Notes: a model not told the origin generated them from the letters alone. 64,000 bases of DNA from Phragmites australis (GCF_958298935.1 NC_084933.1:30342334-30406333); one strand, 5' to 3'; numbered from the stretch's first letter, positions 1 through 12,030 are shown. Made by a program: numbers and translations.

Positions 1-623
1 TTTATAGCTGTTAAAAATGTTCGCTTGCAAATTGCAGAAGACTTCAGCCGCAATAGCATGTGAAGTCTCCAAGTTTAATACATGTTTTAGACATGAAAAC
101 GAGTGGACAATGTGTGTAAGTCTGTTAATTCGTGCCTAAGCATGCTTGAGTGCTTGACTACTAGTGCTAAACGGATGAGATGCTGAGTAAATTCGCGAGT
201 TGTTTACAGGTGGAACACCCTATCTTCTCTTGACCAATGAAACGTCACGGTCAGAAAGCTCCTCACATTTTCGATTGGAGGAATGACTGGACCAAAGCAA
301 ATTCGCTGCCACCTCCTTGCTGCTCGACGGCAACGTCTCCGGCGCAGGCAAGACTCTCCTTCTTGCTATTCTTGTCCCAGCTCTGCTCGGTCCTCCTCCT
401 CCTCTGTCTCCAATAACTTCCACCATCTGATCCACAACTGTCGGCCACAGCGTAATCCGTGACTATTGGCGGTGCCGGATTGTCGCTAAGCCACCCCTGC
501 CACCAACACCGGCCATCGTCGATCCACACACTGTCGTCGCCAATCCATCGTACCACCCTGATGATCTCTCTAAACACGCCCCTACACCCCAATCTCATAT
601 CCTAACCCTAGCTCGCCGGATGT
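1..623. other. Non-coding flank shared by both duplication copies
   Basis: No gene is seen here. The same sequence at 39,818-40,368 is the upstream flank of a broken GH32 gene, so this is probably promoter-proximal DNA of a GH32 copy lying left of the window. Copy A carries about 70 bases (around 485-555) that copy B lacks. The short ORFs here are not conserved between copies. The last five bases are one side of the gypsy target-site duplication. Confidence 0.6.
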
Positions 624-1025
624 GTCATGACCAAGCGGCTGCAGTTGAAGAGTGAAACACTCGGACAATTGTGATTGGAGAATACCGGTTTGCTAATGGA
701 TCTACGGCTGGGGGCGTTCCGCCCTTCTTGTTACCGTTTATTTAGCTTTGTCAAATCAGCACAATTAAAGCTGTCTTAGCTTTCGGTTAAATTCTGTTAA
801 GCTTTCATTTTATTGTATTTAAACTTGTAATCAGACTGGGTAATATAACCAGTCGTGGCGGATGGTTGGAGGACATTCAAGACCTCATGTATTGCTTGAG
901 TTCCAAGTAGAGTAATAGACTACCGTAGCTACTTTCCCCAATTTTTGTCCGCGAATTTGATACGTTCTTCGTTTGATTCTCCTATTCGTGATCGATTCCA
1001 TCTCTGGATCGACGCAGACCTATCA
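624..1025 (+). repeat. 5' LTR of gypsy copy A
   Basis: Begins TGTCATGACC and ends CCTATCA, directly followed by a primer-binding site for tRNA-Met. It matches 6,089-6,460 and both LTRs of copy B. The preceding five bases (GGATG) correspond to GGAGG at the copy B target site. Confidence 0.88.
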
Positions 1026-1411
1026 ATTGGTACCAGAGCCTGACGATTCTCGGCCGAATTATCGATGGAATTGGTCATCGGCGAGGGTTGCGTTGCTCAT
1101 CCGCGTGTAAAATTCCTTAGCCGATCTCTGATCCAAGCGACGATAGTCATTTGGCGCAGGTCTTCACGGGGAGGACTGAGTTATGAACCAATTTGCTCTG
1201 ACGGAGAAGTATGACATGCAACACCAAAACAACGGCGGCGGCGGCCGCGACATCCACATGTATTACCATTCATGATGAGTTGGACGGTTCTAGTTTGGGG
1301 TTCGCTGAGAATATGCAAGACGAAGTGATTGAGTTGAAATCTAGAGTGGGTGGTGTAGAGCTTTAGTTGTCTCTCTTGCGAGATCAAGTGGACAATGTTT
1401 AGTCTACGCTA

Positions 1412-2335
1412 GTGGATCTAGTTAATCATTTTGAAGCAACTGATGGCCAAGGGGTTACAAGGGTTGCTAGTCACGATGATGACAAAAGGACTGGTGCAGA
1501 GATTCCCAAGGACTTGAGCAAAACCCTCTCTGATGAGAAGTTGGGAAAATTGTGTGAAGATCATATGTTGGATTTGCCTGACGCTGTACTCCCTAAGCAT
1601 CATCAGTGTCCTAGGTTTGTTTACACTAAAAATCCTACTAGATTCTTTTCCTAGAACCATGATGTTGAGACCAATCAGAAGCACCATTTCTATTTTCAGC
1701 ACCAGCCTCCTCCAAGATTTCCCACCCAAACCAGTTATATACCACCCTGTGCTAGGTCTACTAAAGCTCATAGACACAATTCCTGGATACATCAGGATAG
1801 ATGGGGTCCTAAGAACAATGACACCACATTCAATCCATCTCAAGACATAAGCTGAATTTCCCAGCTTTTCATGGTGATAATCCCATTGGTTGGACATGCC
1901 AATGTGAGAAATACTTCGATTTAGCTGTTGTTACACCAGACATGTGGGTTCCTATGGCACTTTTTGCATTGCTCTGGTCGTGCTAAAAATTGGTGGTCTG
2001 GTCTCTGTTTGCTTCCAAGGCAAGTCAATTGGATTCAATTATGCACAATGGTGTGTAATAGGTTCGCTGAACACAGTGTTTATGATGTGGTCGAACAATT
2101 CCATTCCCTATCCCAAGACACAAATATCTCTCAATGTACTTATCATTTTGAGGAACTGATGTCTGCCATGCAAAGACAACACCCAGGTCTTCATGAAGAC
2201 TATTACATCAGGTGTTATGTGAGAGGATTGAAGGATCGGATAAAACATCTCTTGAAGCCCCACAGACCAAATTCACTGGAGGAAGCATATGTCATAGCCA
2301 GATATTTGGAAAGGGCAGCCTTAAGCAAGAAATAA
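1412..2335 (+). pseudogene. gypsy gag remnant, copy A
   Basis: Broken reading frames encode a gag-like protein. The clearest stretch (1,928-2,335) has the retrotransposon-gag pattern: a tryptophan-rich start, then FEELMSA and a YVRGLK motif. It would form the virus-like particle of the element. Frames are interrupted near 1,654 and 1,850, and after 2,335 no clean nucleocapsid zinc knuckle can be read, although a CWKC-like fragment is visible near 2,490. The paralogous stretch at 41,256-42,329 is a little more open. It is not a host gene. Confidence 0.75.
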
Positions 2336-2739
2336 TCTACCATATTCTATGCAGGACCTGGCAAACAAACCAGTGGGATCAACTCTCATCTCAGATCAAC
2401 ATCAGTACTATAGAGCACTCAAAGGCTGGATAACGATACAAAATCTGAAAAAATTCCCTACCCTGATCATAAAAACTAAGGAACCAGGAACATGTTGGAA
2501 ATGCTTAGCTCCATGGATGCCTAAACACAAATAAAAAATGCAAATTCTATCAAGGTTCTGCCCATGCTATCTCTTTGGAACCTGAGGAACTGTAATTTTC
2601 AGAAGGAGAACAACAGGAAACCACAGATCAGGAGACATTGCCTCCATAATCAACCCTGATGCAAATATCATAACAAACTGTCCAAGGCACTAGAATTATA
2701 TCCACATTTTGTTTACCAATTACCCTTAGTAGTAAATGA

Positions 2740-5700
2740 GTTGTTGCATTACTGGATAGTGGCAGTACACACAATTTTATGGATATCTCCTTTGCTCACA
2801 AGGTTGCTTGTTGCATTCAACAAACTACTTCACAATAAGTTGTGATGGTTGGTGGTGGTGAACTCAAATCTAGGGGACATGTACCTCACTGCCTCTATAC
2901 TATTAACAAGGAGAAATTTCATACCAACATCCAATTATTGCAGCTCCATAGCTATGATATTATCTTGGGTTGTGATTGGATATATGAACATAGCCCAATT
3001 GCAATTGATCTCAAATGCAAAAAATTGACTATTCAGAAAAATAGGATTCAACATTTATGTTTCCAGGACTGTGTCTCAGATACTACTCCTTACCCCACAT
3101 CTGCAAAATAATTCAACAAGCTATTGGCCAGAGGAGCCATGGGTTACATTTTGCGGATCAACATGATTTCGGCTGAACATTTACAAGACCAACACCTTGA
3201 CCCAGTCCTCATATCTTTACTAGACCAATATGAAGAAGTCTTCCATGAGCTATCAGGTTTGCCTCCTAAAAGATAATATGTCCATTCCATTCCTTTGAAA
3301 CCAGGTACTACTCCTCCCAACATGAGATCTTATAGAGTCTCACACTATCAAAAAAATGAAGTGAAAAGATTAGTTAAAGAAATGCTGCACCAGGGAGTGA
3401 TAGAACCTAGTGAAAGCCCATACTCATCACCTTCCATTCTAGCTACGAAAAAGGATGTAACCTGGAGGTTTTGTGTTGACTATAGACAACTCAATGACCT
3501 CACAATAAAAAACAAATTTCCAATTCCTGTAGTTGATGACCTATTTTGATGAGTTGCAAGGTGCTTCATTCTTCTCAAAGTTGGATCTTAGGTCAGGCTT
3601 TCACTAGATTTTAATAGATGAAAAAGATATACATAAAATTGCATTTAGAACTCACTTTGGTCATTTTAAGTTCCTGGTAATGTCATTTGGGCTTACCAAT
3701 GCCCCAACCACTTTCCAATCCATGACAAATAAAGTCTTTGAAGATTACTTAATAAAATTTATCCTTATATTCTTTGATGATATACTTGTGTACAACAAGT
3801 CTTTTGATGAACATATGCAGCACTTACAACTTGTCTTACATAGGCTATAGCTCAACCAACTCTATGCCAAGAGAAGTAAATGTGTTTTTACAGTGCCTCA
3901 GATTGAGTACTTGGGACACATAATTGATGCTAATGGCTTATCTACAGACAAGACAAAAATACAAACTGTATAAGATTGGCCAACACCTCAAAATATAGCA
4001 CAACTCAGAAGCTTTTTGAGCTTGGTTGGATACTATAGAAGGTTTGTATAAAATTTTGGTAGAATTTGTAGGCCACTCCATGATATGCTAAAAAAAGACT
4101 CTTTCTCTTGGGGCCCTCAACAGACTGAAGCATTTGACAACATTAAGCAAAAGTTGGTATATGCTCCAGTCCTTGACTTACCTGACTTTCCCAAACCTTT
4201 TACTCTCGAAACTGATGCATGTGGTGTTGGTATTGGAGCTGTTCTTATGCAAGGGGGTCAGCCCATAGCATTTTTCAGCAAATCTCTAAGTAGTAGAGCT
4301 CAAGCTCTTTCCACCTATGATGAGGAGGCTTTAGCAATCTTAGAGGCAGCAAAAAAATGTAAACATTATTTTCTGAGGTCCAAATTGATTATCAAGACTG
4401 ACCAAAGAGGCCTTAAGTATATTTCTGAGCAGAAACTTCATGATGGTATACAACAAAAACTCATGTTAAGGCTATTACAGCTGGATTTTCAAATTGAATA
4501 CAAAAGTGGTAAAAAAATGTGGTAGCAGATGCTCTTTCCAAAAGGGACCACAGTTTCCATGCTATTTCTGCAGCTCAACCTCTCTGTATTACCCAAATTA
4601 TCAAAATCTATGAAAATGACAACACCTGTCAGCAGTTGATCACACAACTATCTTTGGTAGCTGATCCTTCCTCACCATATTCCCTACATTATGGTATAAT
4701 CAGGTACAACGGGAGAATACACTTAGGCAATGATGCTAATACTCACCTCCAGATCATATCCGCTCTTCATTCTTCTGCAATTGGTGGTCACTCAGGCATT
4801 GCCGCCACTTATCAAAGAATCAAGAGATTATTTCATTGGTTTGAACTCAAAAAGGCAGTAGAACAGTTTGTCTCTACCTGCCTAGTATGTCAGTGAGGAA
4901 AATCTGAGCACTGCCACTATCCAGGCTTACTTGAACCGCTTCCAATTCCAAACTTGGCATGGTCACAAATCTCTATGGATTTCATTGAAGGACTTCCAAA
5001 ATAAGGTGGCACAAACATGATATTGGTGGTTGTCGACAGGTTGACAAAGTTCTCTCATTTTCTTCCTCTATCACATCCTGTCAGTGCACAAACTGTTGCT
5101 CAAACATTCATTGATAACATTTTCAAACTCCATGGGTTACCAATCATCATTGTTTTAGATCGTGATAGAGTTTTCACCATTTCTAGAAAGTCCTTTTCAA
5201 ATACCTCAAGGTTTCACTCAACTTAAGTTTAGCCTATCATTCACAAAGCGATGGACAGACTGAAAGTGTCAACCCGTGTCTAAAAAATTACTTGAGGTGC
5301 ATGGCCTTCTATGAGCCCAAATGGTGGTCTTCCTGGTTACCCCTTGTTAACTGGTGGTATAACATAAACTACCATTCTTCTTTGAAATGCACACCATTTC
5401 AAGTATTATATGGGTTCCCTCCTCCATTGATAAGTGAAGTAAGCATCCCTGGACCAGAATTTGCTACAAGGGACTTTCTAACAGAGAAACAAAATATGAT
5501 CACAGCTCTAAAATCCAATCTGTCTCAAGCAGTTGCCCGCATGAAGAAATTTGCTAACCTCAAAAGATCTTAGCGAACCTTCAATGTTGGTGATTTTGTT
5601 TACCTCAAGATGTAGCCTTATTGTCAGGTCACATTTGGCATCAGAAATATTATGGTCCATTCAAAATTCTTCAGAGAATTAGGTCTGTAGCCTACAAACT

Positions 5701-5992
5701 GCTACTTCCTGCTCATGTTCAGATTCATGACGTCTTCCATGTGAGTCAACTCAAACGTCACCTGGGTTCTCATGCAATTCCCTCAGAAGACCTTCCTCTG
5801 GTGGACTCTCGTGGCCAAATCAAAACTAATCTAGTTGCGGTCCTGGAGATCAGAGCACTTCCTCGGGGCGACTCAGTGATCACCCAATGGCTGGTTCAAT
5901 GGGAGAACACTCCCCCGGATGACATGACTTGGGAAGACATGACGTTCATCATATCCACCTTTTCGGACTTTTATGATCACACAATCAAATAA
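2740..5992 (+). pseudogene. gypsy pol remnant, copy A (PR-RT-RH-IN-chromodomain)
   Basis: The domains follow in order. Aspartic protease: DSGSTHNF near 2,755 and ILGCDWI near 2,960. Reverse transcriptase: WRFCVDYRQLND near 3,465 and FFDDILVY near 3,770. RNase H: TDACGVGIGAV near 4,210. Integrase: an HHCC-type zinc domain up to about 4,892 and the catalytic core from 4,960. C-terminal chromodomain-like segment: VQWENTPPDDMTWE near 5,895. Breaks include a one-base frameshift after DDLF (3,548) and stop codons at several points from the RT to the integrase core. Copy B at 42,581-45,850 has the same order with partly different lesions. Confidence 0.88.
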
Positions 5993-6088
5993 TGGTGGCC
6001 TCAAGATGGGTTTGCTCCTACTCAACCAGCCGCTCAATCACTCAAGCACTAGGGGACAAGTGCTATCTTGGGGGGGGGGGGGAATCTT

Positions 6089-6460
6089 TGACATGACCAA
6101 GCGGTTGCAGTTGAAGGGTAAAACAGGTTGTGATTGGAGAATACCGGTTCACTAATGGATCTATGGCTGGGGCGTTCTGCCCTTCTTGTTGCCGTTTGTT
6201 TAGCTTTGTCGAATCAGCATAGTTAAAGCTATCTTAGCTTTCGGTTAAATTCTGTTAAGCTTTCGTTTTATCACGGTTAAACTTGTAATCATACTGAGTA
6301 ATATCACGGTTAAACTTGTAATCATACTGAGTAATATCACAGTTAAACTTGTAATCATACTGAGTAATATAACCAGCCGTGGTGGATGGTTGGAGGACAT
6401 TGGAGACCTCATGTATTGCTTGAGTTCCAAGTAGAGTAATAGACTACCGTAGCTACTTTC
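6089..6460 (+). repeat. 3' LTR of gypsy copy A, truncated
   Basis: Matches the 5' LTR from TGACATGACC but stops after GCTACTTTC. Compared with copy B, the last part of the LTR and about 150 bases of flank are gone. A G-rich polypurine tract precedes it. It also contains a private expansion of a 33-base unit, three copies at 6,270-6,368, each starting ATCACRGTTAAAC. Confidence 0.85.
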
Positions 6461-6937
6461 TCCACCATAGACAAAGAAAATCGCTAAATCTCACCTAAAT
6501 GCTTTAGAGGGTTCAAGCACCTGAATTTGGGTGTATCGAATGTATACAAGATCTGTGCTTAAGGACGGTGAATATATGATGTAAGCAAAATTCATGTGTT
6601 TAAAGGCCTCGTAACGTCTTAGTTTTTGTTTACACATAGGTACCATCACTTTTTGGTGTAATTTTCAGGCAAAAAAAACCACTCGAGGCATGGCAGCGAA
6701 AAGGCTACAAAAATATTGACAATTATTTTCCCCCCAAATCTACCAATATGGATTTTCTCCACAACAATGTTCACCGGTATTTCTCATTTAAATACATGTT
6801 TTCTCCCCATATCATCAAATAAAATGTCCCCTGAAATCAAACCGACTAAGGGGAAAAATAATCAACAGGTCGGATTGTCACTGTAGCCATCGAACAAATT
6901 AAGCTGAAGCTTAGTATGGCTCACTTTCGCGTGTGGA
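6461..6937. other. 3' flank of GH32 gene copy A
   Basis: Non-coding DNA between the gypsy element and the GH32 stop codon, conserved at 46,480-46,989 in copy B. It should hold the 3' untranslated region of the minus-strand gene. No clear polyadenylation signal could be fixed. Confidence 0.5.
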
Positions 6938-9900
6938 TTAAGACACAATCAAGCTGTCGCCTACAATATTTACGGTCGCCGTCGCGAGCTCCCACACCTC
7001 GAGCTTGGACACCCTCAGCGCGTCAGTTCCATTGTTGAACACGAACAAGTGGCTGTTGCTCGTCGCTGCGTGCTCTGGGTACACTCGAGCCGTGATGCAG
7101 GCCCGTCCCCCAGCGCCGAAACTCTCCACGACCGAATGATCAACCTATTTTTAAAAAAATATATATAACGTCTTATTTGATTTATTTTAGTGCATATTGT
7201 TAGCTAGCAATAAGCTTCGCAAAAAAAGGGAATAATTAGAACAGAGCAAATCACTGATGCTGCAGTACGTGACGAAGAACTCACCAGGGTTCTTAGTTTT
7301 ATGCTCCTGTGCTCCTCTATGTCAATGTCCACAAATCCTCCGTAGGGTGGCTTGTACACCCCTGCTCTTGTAGATGACCTTGTCAGGTCCGTGCACATGA
7401 GAACCTTGTACTTCTCATGGTGCTTGAACACCCTGAAGAAGACGGCCGTGTGTTCCTGCAGGTCGCCGGACGCCATCACGATGAGCCCGAACGGGCCGAT
7501 GCCGCCTTGCACGGAGGCGCCCTTCTCCCCGCACAGCTTTTGGGGGTCGAGCAGCCAGTTGGGATCGAGCGTCTCGGCCTCCGCCAGGCTCGGGATCTTG
7601 AACACGACCTTCACATCCGCCTGCGAGCCCGCGACGCCGACGATCTCTTTCAGGGCTCCGGCATTCACCTCGGTTCGCTGAAGACCGACGCGTTTCGTCC
7701 TCAGCGTCTCGATCTCCTCGATGGGCCACTGCCGCAGCGTTTTGCCGTCCTTGTCCATCCACACCTTCCTCGGGAACGTCTGCATCGCACAAGCCAATGA
7801 GAAGTTAGCGGATCATCGAGCAGAGTGTGTCAGATTGGTCGGAGCAAAGCGTGAGGGGACCTGAACTCCAGACCAGCCCCTGGCGATGTCATCGGCCTGG
7901 CTGTCGGACTCGTTGGCCCACGCCCACAGCACGCGCCGGTTCTTGCGTGCGTCGAAGAAAGATTTGGACGCGTACACGTGCCCGTAGTCAAGGCGCCGCC
8001 AGTTCCGTACGTCGTCGCCGCGCTCTGGCTCCTCCGGCACGAAGGCGTCCGTCGCGTCGTTGTACCGCCCGATCATGTAGTAGTCCTGGAGCGTGTCCAT
8101 CACGCTGAGCTTGAGCACGTGCCTGACTCCGGGGCCGTTCGCCGACGTGTCGAGCCCGTCATTGCCGTGCTCCTTCACGGGGAACAGGTCCGGGCACTCC
8201 ACCATGCCCGCGGCGCGGGAGGAGTGGAGCGGCACGGCGTTCCGCTCCCAGCGAAGGAAGTCCGCGCTCCGGTAGATAAGCGTGGACGCCACGCCGCTGA
8301 CCTCGGCGGACAAGGCGATGCGCCACAGGCCATCGCGGCCGAGCCACGCCGTCGATGGGTCGCGGAACTTGTCGCCGGGTACGTCGACCGGCAGCGGGAT
8401 GACCGGGTTGTAGCTGGGCTTGTCCCACTCGCGGAGAAGCGGGTCGGACGTGTTCTTGGGAAATGCCAAATTCTGCACTTGCTCTTTCTTGGCGTCAATG
8501 CCCGTGTAGAGAATGGCAGGGGTGCCACCCGGGAGGATGGTGGCGGAGCCCGACCAGCATCCGTTGGCGTCGAAGGGCACCGTCGGGTCGAGCGCGTTGT
8601 CGAGGGCGGCCCAGTTGACGAGGTCGCCGGAGACGGAGTGGCCCCAGGAGAGGTTGCCGATGTCCCAGAGCGCGCCGTGCGGGTTGTACTGGTAGAAGAA
8701 GTGGTAGATGCCGTTGTAGTACATTGGCCCTGTTCGTTTTAACGGAAATAACCGTCACTTTTCAGTACTCCAGTAAGTACCTCATGATCAGCTTAGTGTT
8801 ACACATTGTCACATATTGTCTAAGAAACCTGGTTCTACCGTCTTTTGCTGTTAACATTCAAACGACTTCTGTTGACATAAATGGAGGGCTGCAGTGTTTT
8901 CCACGAAGATTAGGGCAATCTTATACGTTTGGCGAAGAGTAAAAAGAGATATTAATAATTAGCGCATAGCTATGACCACCGAAGCTAAGGATAACTAGTG
9001 AGTTACCACATGAACAATATCATGTTGTTGGCGTTTATGCTTCTACGGTTTTTTATAATGCCTCCATATAGTCAGCTTCGAGCTGCCGCATCGAAACTTC
9101 ATTTTCTTTGTTTCTAAACTTGAACCTTCTTAAATGAAAGGGAAAAATGTAAAACCCCCCCTAAAAGTCACTTGTATTTTAACTTTACCCCTAAAAGTTG
9201 TTTTGTTGCAAAAAACCATCCAAAAGTTTGATTTTGTTGAAAAAATCTCCAAAAATTCAAAAAAATAAAAAAATCACAAAAAAATTCTAAAAAAAATTAG
9301 AGATAATTCTAAGATCTTCTGTGAAATTTGTTTTCAAAAATAATATCCTTTGCATAATATTTTATGGAGATAAAGTTTTGAAAAAAAGAAAAGAAAAATG
9401 TGCACTGCCACCTTTTTTTTTTAAAAATGACAGTGTTTTCCAGACCGAATGAGCTCAATGGCAGGGAATCGGAAACCTCGAGTCGAACACTTCTGTTTAC
9501 TGAGTTCAAACAATATGATTTATGTTCAAAGGTAATGACTAATCACTACAGCCACTGAGCAGGTTAGGCATACGTATAAAATATGTCATCAGACACCAAC
9601 TCCAAGCACGGCCACAGTAGCAGCAGCACTTGGCAAACCACACAATCTACCCCACCATTGCGGGCCACACAAGCATCAATGGATAGGTATGTTTCCTGGC
9701 TTGTTCCTTTCTTTCTTCGGTTCTTATCATCAATGGATAGGTTTGGTCTTGTTTAGTTAGTTTTTGCTACTTAGAAGTAGAAAGTTGAATTAAATAGTTT
9801 ATTTTTAGAAATGATTTTTAAAAAGTAAAAATAAACAAAAATTGTCATTATTACGTGAAACTATAAATTAGTTTGGAGAAGCTTTTGTAGTTTCTGAGAT

Positions 9901-10575
9901 ATGATATTTTGAAAAATATTATATATATTATACATTTTACTTGCATCAAAAGCTATTTCAAAATTAAATTTCCTATCAACAACTTTTCTACCATAGTTTT
10001 TAAAATCAGCTTTTGAAAATAGCCTAACCAAATAGGCCCAAGCTGTTCACTACTGGCAATGCTCTTCGCTGGACATCATCCAAACTAGGTTTGACCGATA
10101 ACAAAAAAAAAGTAGACAATCTGGGATGTAATTTGTGCTGCTGAATTAGATACACACAAGATATGATTAAGCGACCCAGTTTAGTAGAGCAAATCGAAAC
10201 CTGTAGCTGTCAGATACCAAAGAGAAAGAAGAAACAGGAGAGCGAAACGAGAGGACAGCACGTACCATTCGGATCTGATTGGCATCGGCAGCAATCAAGA
10301 ACCCATCCGGATCAGCAGTTCGGCACGCGATCGGAAAATCACACGAATTGCTTCAGTTAAATCTGTCTTCGAATCAAGCAATAGCACAAGCGACTCGAGA
10401 AGTCAGCAGCGTCCTTACCGTTCTGCCAGTTCTTGGCAGGCTGGAAGTGGTAGGCGGTTCTGGCACCATGGCGGCCTTCGCTCGAGGGGGTCAGCCGAAG
10501 AGTTGAAGACGAAGCCGCGAGGAGGCAGAGGTGGAAGGCGACGGCGGCGCACGCGGCGAGAGGAAACCCCGCCAT
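6938..10575 (-). CDS. GH32 cell-wall invertase / fructan exohydrolase, copy A
   Basis: Five exons read cleanly on the minus strand: 10575-10419, a 9-base mini-exon 10274-10266, 8729-7861, 7779-7285 and 7144-6938. All junctions are GT-AG and the joined frame is 1,737 bases (578 residues). The first ~25 residues look like a secretory signal peptide, so the enzyme should act in the apoplast, hydrolysing sucrose or fructans. All three GH32 catalytic carboxylates are visible: NDPNG (nucleophile, encoded across the mini-exon), FRDPS (transition-state stabiliser) and VECPD (acid/base). WSGSAT and [12 protein letters not shown] are also present. Two normally conserved residues differ: NWQNDPNG instead of NWMNDPNG, and MVECPD instead of MWECPD. 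The proline in ECPD is typical of cell-wall rather than vacuolar invertases. Invertase and FEH activity cannot be separated by eye. Copy B is nearly identical. Confidence 0.93.
9139..9403. repeat. AT-rich insertion in intron 2 of GH32 copy A
   Basis: Copy B reads straight through the corresponding point near 49,580, while copy A carries about 265 extra bases rich in poly-A and poly-T runs, starting near GGGAAAAATG. No coding potential. Terminal repeats or a target duplication could not be made out, so it may be a decayed MITE or a copy B deletion. Confidence 0.5.
10266..10274 (-). other. 9-base mini-exon of GH32 copy A
   Basis: On the minus strand ATCCGAATG is flanked by an AG acceptor and a GT donor. 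With one base from each neighbouring exon it encodes the DPN of NDPNG, which contains the catalytic nucleophile. This tiny exon is a known hallmark of plant acid invertase genes. The equivalents here are 50,436-50,444 (B), 39,157-39,165 (C) and 33,689-33,697 (D). Confidence 0.92.
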
Positions 10576-10658
10576 GGCGACCGCGGGACGAGAGCGAAGT
10601 GAACAAGTGACCTCTCTCTGCTTGCTCTGCTTCTGCTTTGCTCGCTGAAGACTCCCGG

Positions 10659-10666
10659 ATTAATAA
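10659..10666 (-). promoter_or_regulatory. TATA-like box of GH32 copy A
   Basis: TTATTAAT on the minus strand lies about 85 bases upstream of the start codon, in a sensible place for a core promoter. In copy B the 6-kb Harbinger element has inserted exactly at the upstream edge of this box. Confidence 0.4.
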
Positions 10667-10797
10667 CCCCTCAAGTCTCAAAGTTCATTGCAAGTTGAAG
10701 ACTTGCTGCCATGTTCATAAGACAATATATTTTTTAGTATGAAATGGAATAATTTCCCGTAAACATTTTCCTCGGATGCACACAACACATGGAATCA

Positions 10798-11860
10798 AGC
10801 ATCAAGCTGTGTAAGGGATCTAGATTCCAGCCCTCTTTTGTTTGAATTTTGAGTTAGTAAAAAAAAGGAGAGGGGGGGGGGGGGGGGGATAAGATCTGAT
10901 CGGGTCTTTTGTTAAAGGCCACCGGCCAGAAGACAAATCAGATCGTGGTTTGGGAATAGGGATCTACTCTGGCGCAAGTGATCCCTTCTCCTCCAACGCA
11001 AAATTACTTGGAAATTGACCGCAGTCCAGAGGTTAATTTTTACGAGTAATTGAGTACTGAAGCTTGATGACAGTGTATGTACCACAGGATATGACACAGT
11101 CGGATGGCCAAGGGGATGTAATCCTAGCTCGTCATGAAGGCAAAGGATAGGACCTTTTTCTTGGGGTGCTTCAGGTCTTTCTGAAAGTCTGAATATTTGA
11201 TCTGGCTAAACTAATGATGTGGTCTTCTTAACTATTCTTTCGTCCAATGATGCCCATAGGTTGCTTCTGCATCTGGCCAACTAGGACAGATGCTCGTCAG
11301 CTGCTCAGTAATTTCAGGAGTTATTAAGCTTTAGTGGAGCCCACTCTTATTTTCCAAATGACCCTTATCTATCACATGGTATTCGTCCTGTCTGAACTCA
11401 GTGCCCGGCAAAGCATAGACCCAACTAACTAATATTCACATAATACGTGTTCAATCCAGACGGCTTTTTTTATACTAAGTTGGACGTGCACACACGCCCA
11501 TGTATAAGAACATCCCAACCATATTCTCTTTTATCTTATTTTCTTTTTGATTTCTCTTCATGATTTCATTTCTTTTTATTCTCACTCTATCTCCAACAGT
11601 TTTTCTTCGAGAGATTTATGAAGAAAAAGAAAAGAGAATCTCAAGTGAAGGGAATGGAGATAGAAATATCTTCATGACAGGAACTAAAAAAAACTATTAA
11701 AACGTTAAATGGACGAGAATTTCTTCGTGAAATGAAAGATAACTACGAATGGATTCGGTTGAATATAGCCTTACTCGTGTCCTAGCGCTTGTCTAAACAG
11801 CCTTTGGTTTTTTTTTATGCTGCCAACTTTTTCTCTTTGTTTCTAAAGGTGGCATCTTTT
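10798..11860. other. Intergenic stretch, no gene seen
   Basis: Lies between GH32 copy A and the COX23-like promoter. It contains a long G run near 10,875-10,890. A pyrimidine-rich then purine-rich segment near 11,515-11,660 could fold back as a small MITE, but no clear terminal repeats were found. No ORF with recognisable homology. Confidence 0.5.
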
Positions 11861-11861
11861 T

Positions 11862-11966
11862 GGCCCATGTCGTAAGCTGGGCCACCGTGAACAGGTGGAC
11901 TACAAATAGCTCAAAACAAGGCCGTCCGTATAGCCCAGCATGTAGAAATACGCACATAACAGCCCA
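11862..11966 (+). promoter_or_regulatory. Cluster of four site-II (TGGGCY) elements upstream of COX23
   Basis: GGCCCA at 11,862, TGGGCC at 11,878, AGCCCA at 11,932 and AGCCCA at 11,961 all match the TGGGCC/T core on one strand or the other. They lie 65-170 bases before the start codon. Such clusters are a known feature of plant promoters for respiratory-chain and cytochrome c oxidase assembly genes, bound by TCP factors, which fits the gene that follows. Confidence 0.6.
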
Positions 11967-12030
11967 TTACCACCCGTTTCCAAGCCGTGTGCAGAAAGGA
12001 GACGGAGAGAAGGAAGAAGAAGACGGCATC

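Larger units (their letters stand above)
624..6460 (+). mobile_element. Ty3/gypsy LTR retrotransposon, copy A (decayed, chromodomain-type)
   Basis: This is an LTR element of about 5.8 kb in the order LTR, tRNA-Met primer site (TGGTACCAGAGC at 1,028), gag, protease, reverse transcriptase, RNase H, integrase, C-terminal chromodomain-like region, LTR. Short LTRs of about 400 bp, the small size and integrase placed after RNase H fit a chromovirus, perhaps Reina-like (inference). Every coding domain carries stops or frameshifts, so it is dead. The same insertion, with the same flanks, is present in copy B, so it inserted once before the segmental duplication. Its 3' LTR end has been deleted. Confidence 0.9.
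1..10797. repeat. Segmental duplication, copy A
   Basis: The window opens inside a block that recurs in the same orientation from 39,818 onward. The match runs through the flanking DNA, a gypsy element, the GH32 gene and its upstream region, and stops after the hexamer ending at about 10,797 (56,976 in copy B). The two copies differ by point changes, small indels and several transposon insertions. The left edge lies outside the window. In copy B the sequence just before the block is the first exon of a broken GH32 gene, so a similar exon may lie just left of base 1 (inference). Confidence 0.93.

Noticed and set aside
263..598. 111-codon minus-strand ORF at the window start
   Set aside because: Part of it is missing in copy B, the frame is not conserved and it lies in promoter-like flank.
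8159..8528. Additional minus-strand ORFs in other frames of GH32 exon 3
   Set aside because: Shifted frames of the same exon with arginine/alanine-rich, low-information translations.
7978..8742. 254-codon plus-strand ORF (and its 265-codon twin at 48,049-48,846)
   Set aside because: It is antisense to GH32 exon 3. GC-rich codon use on the real strand leaves the other strand open. The minus-strand frame carries all GH32 motifs and proper splice sites.
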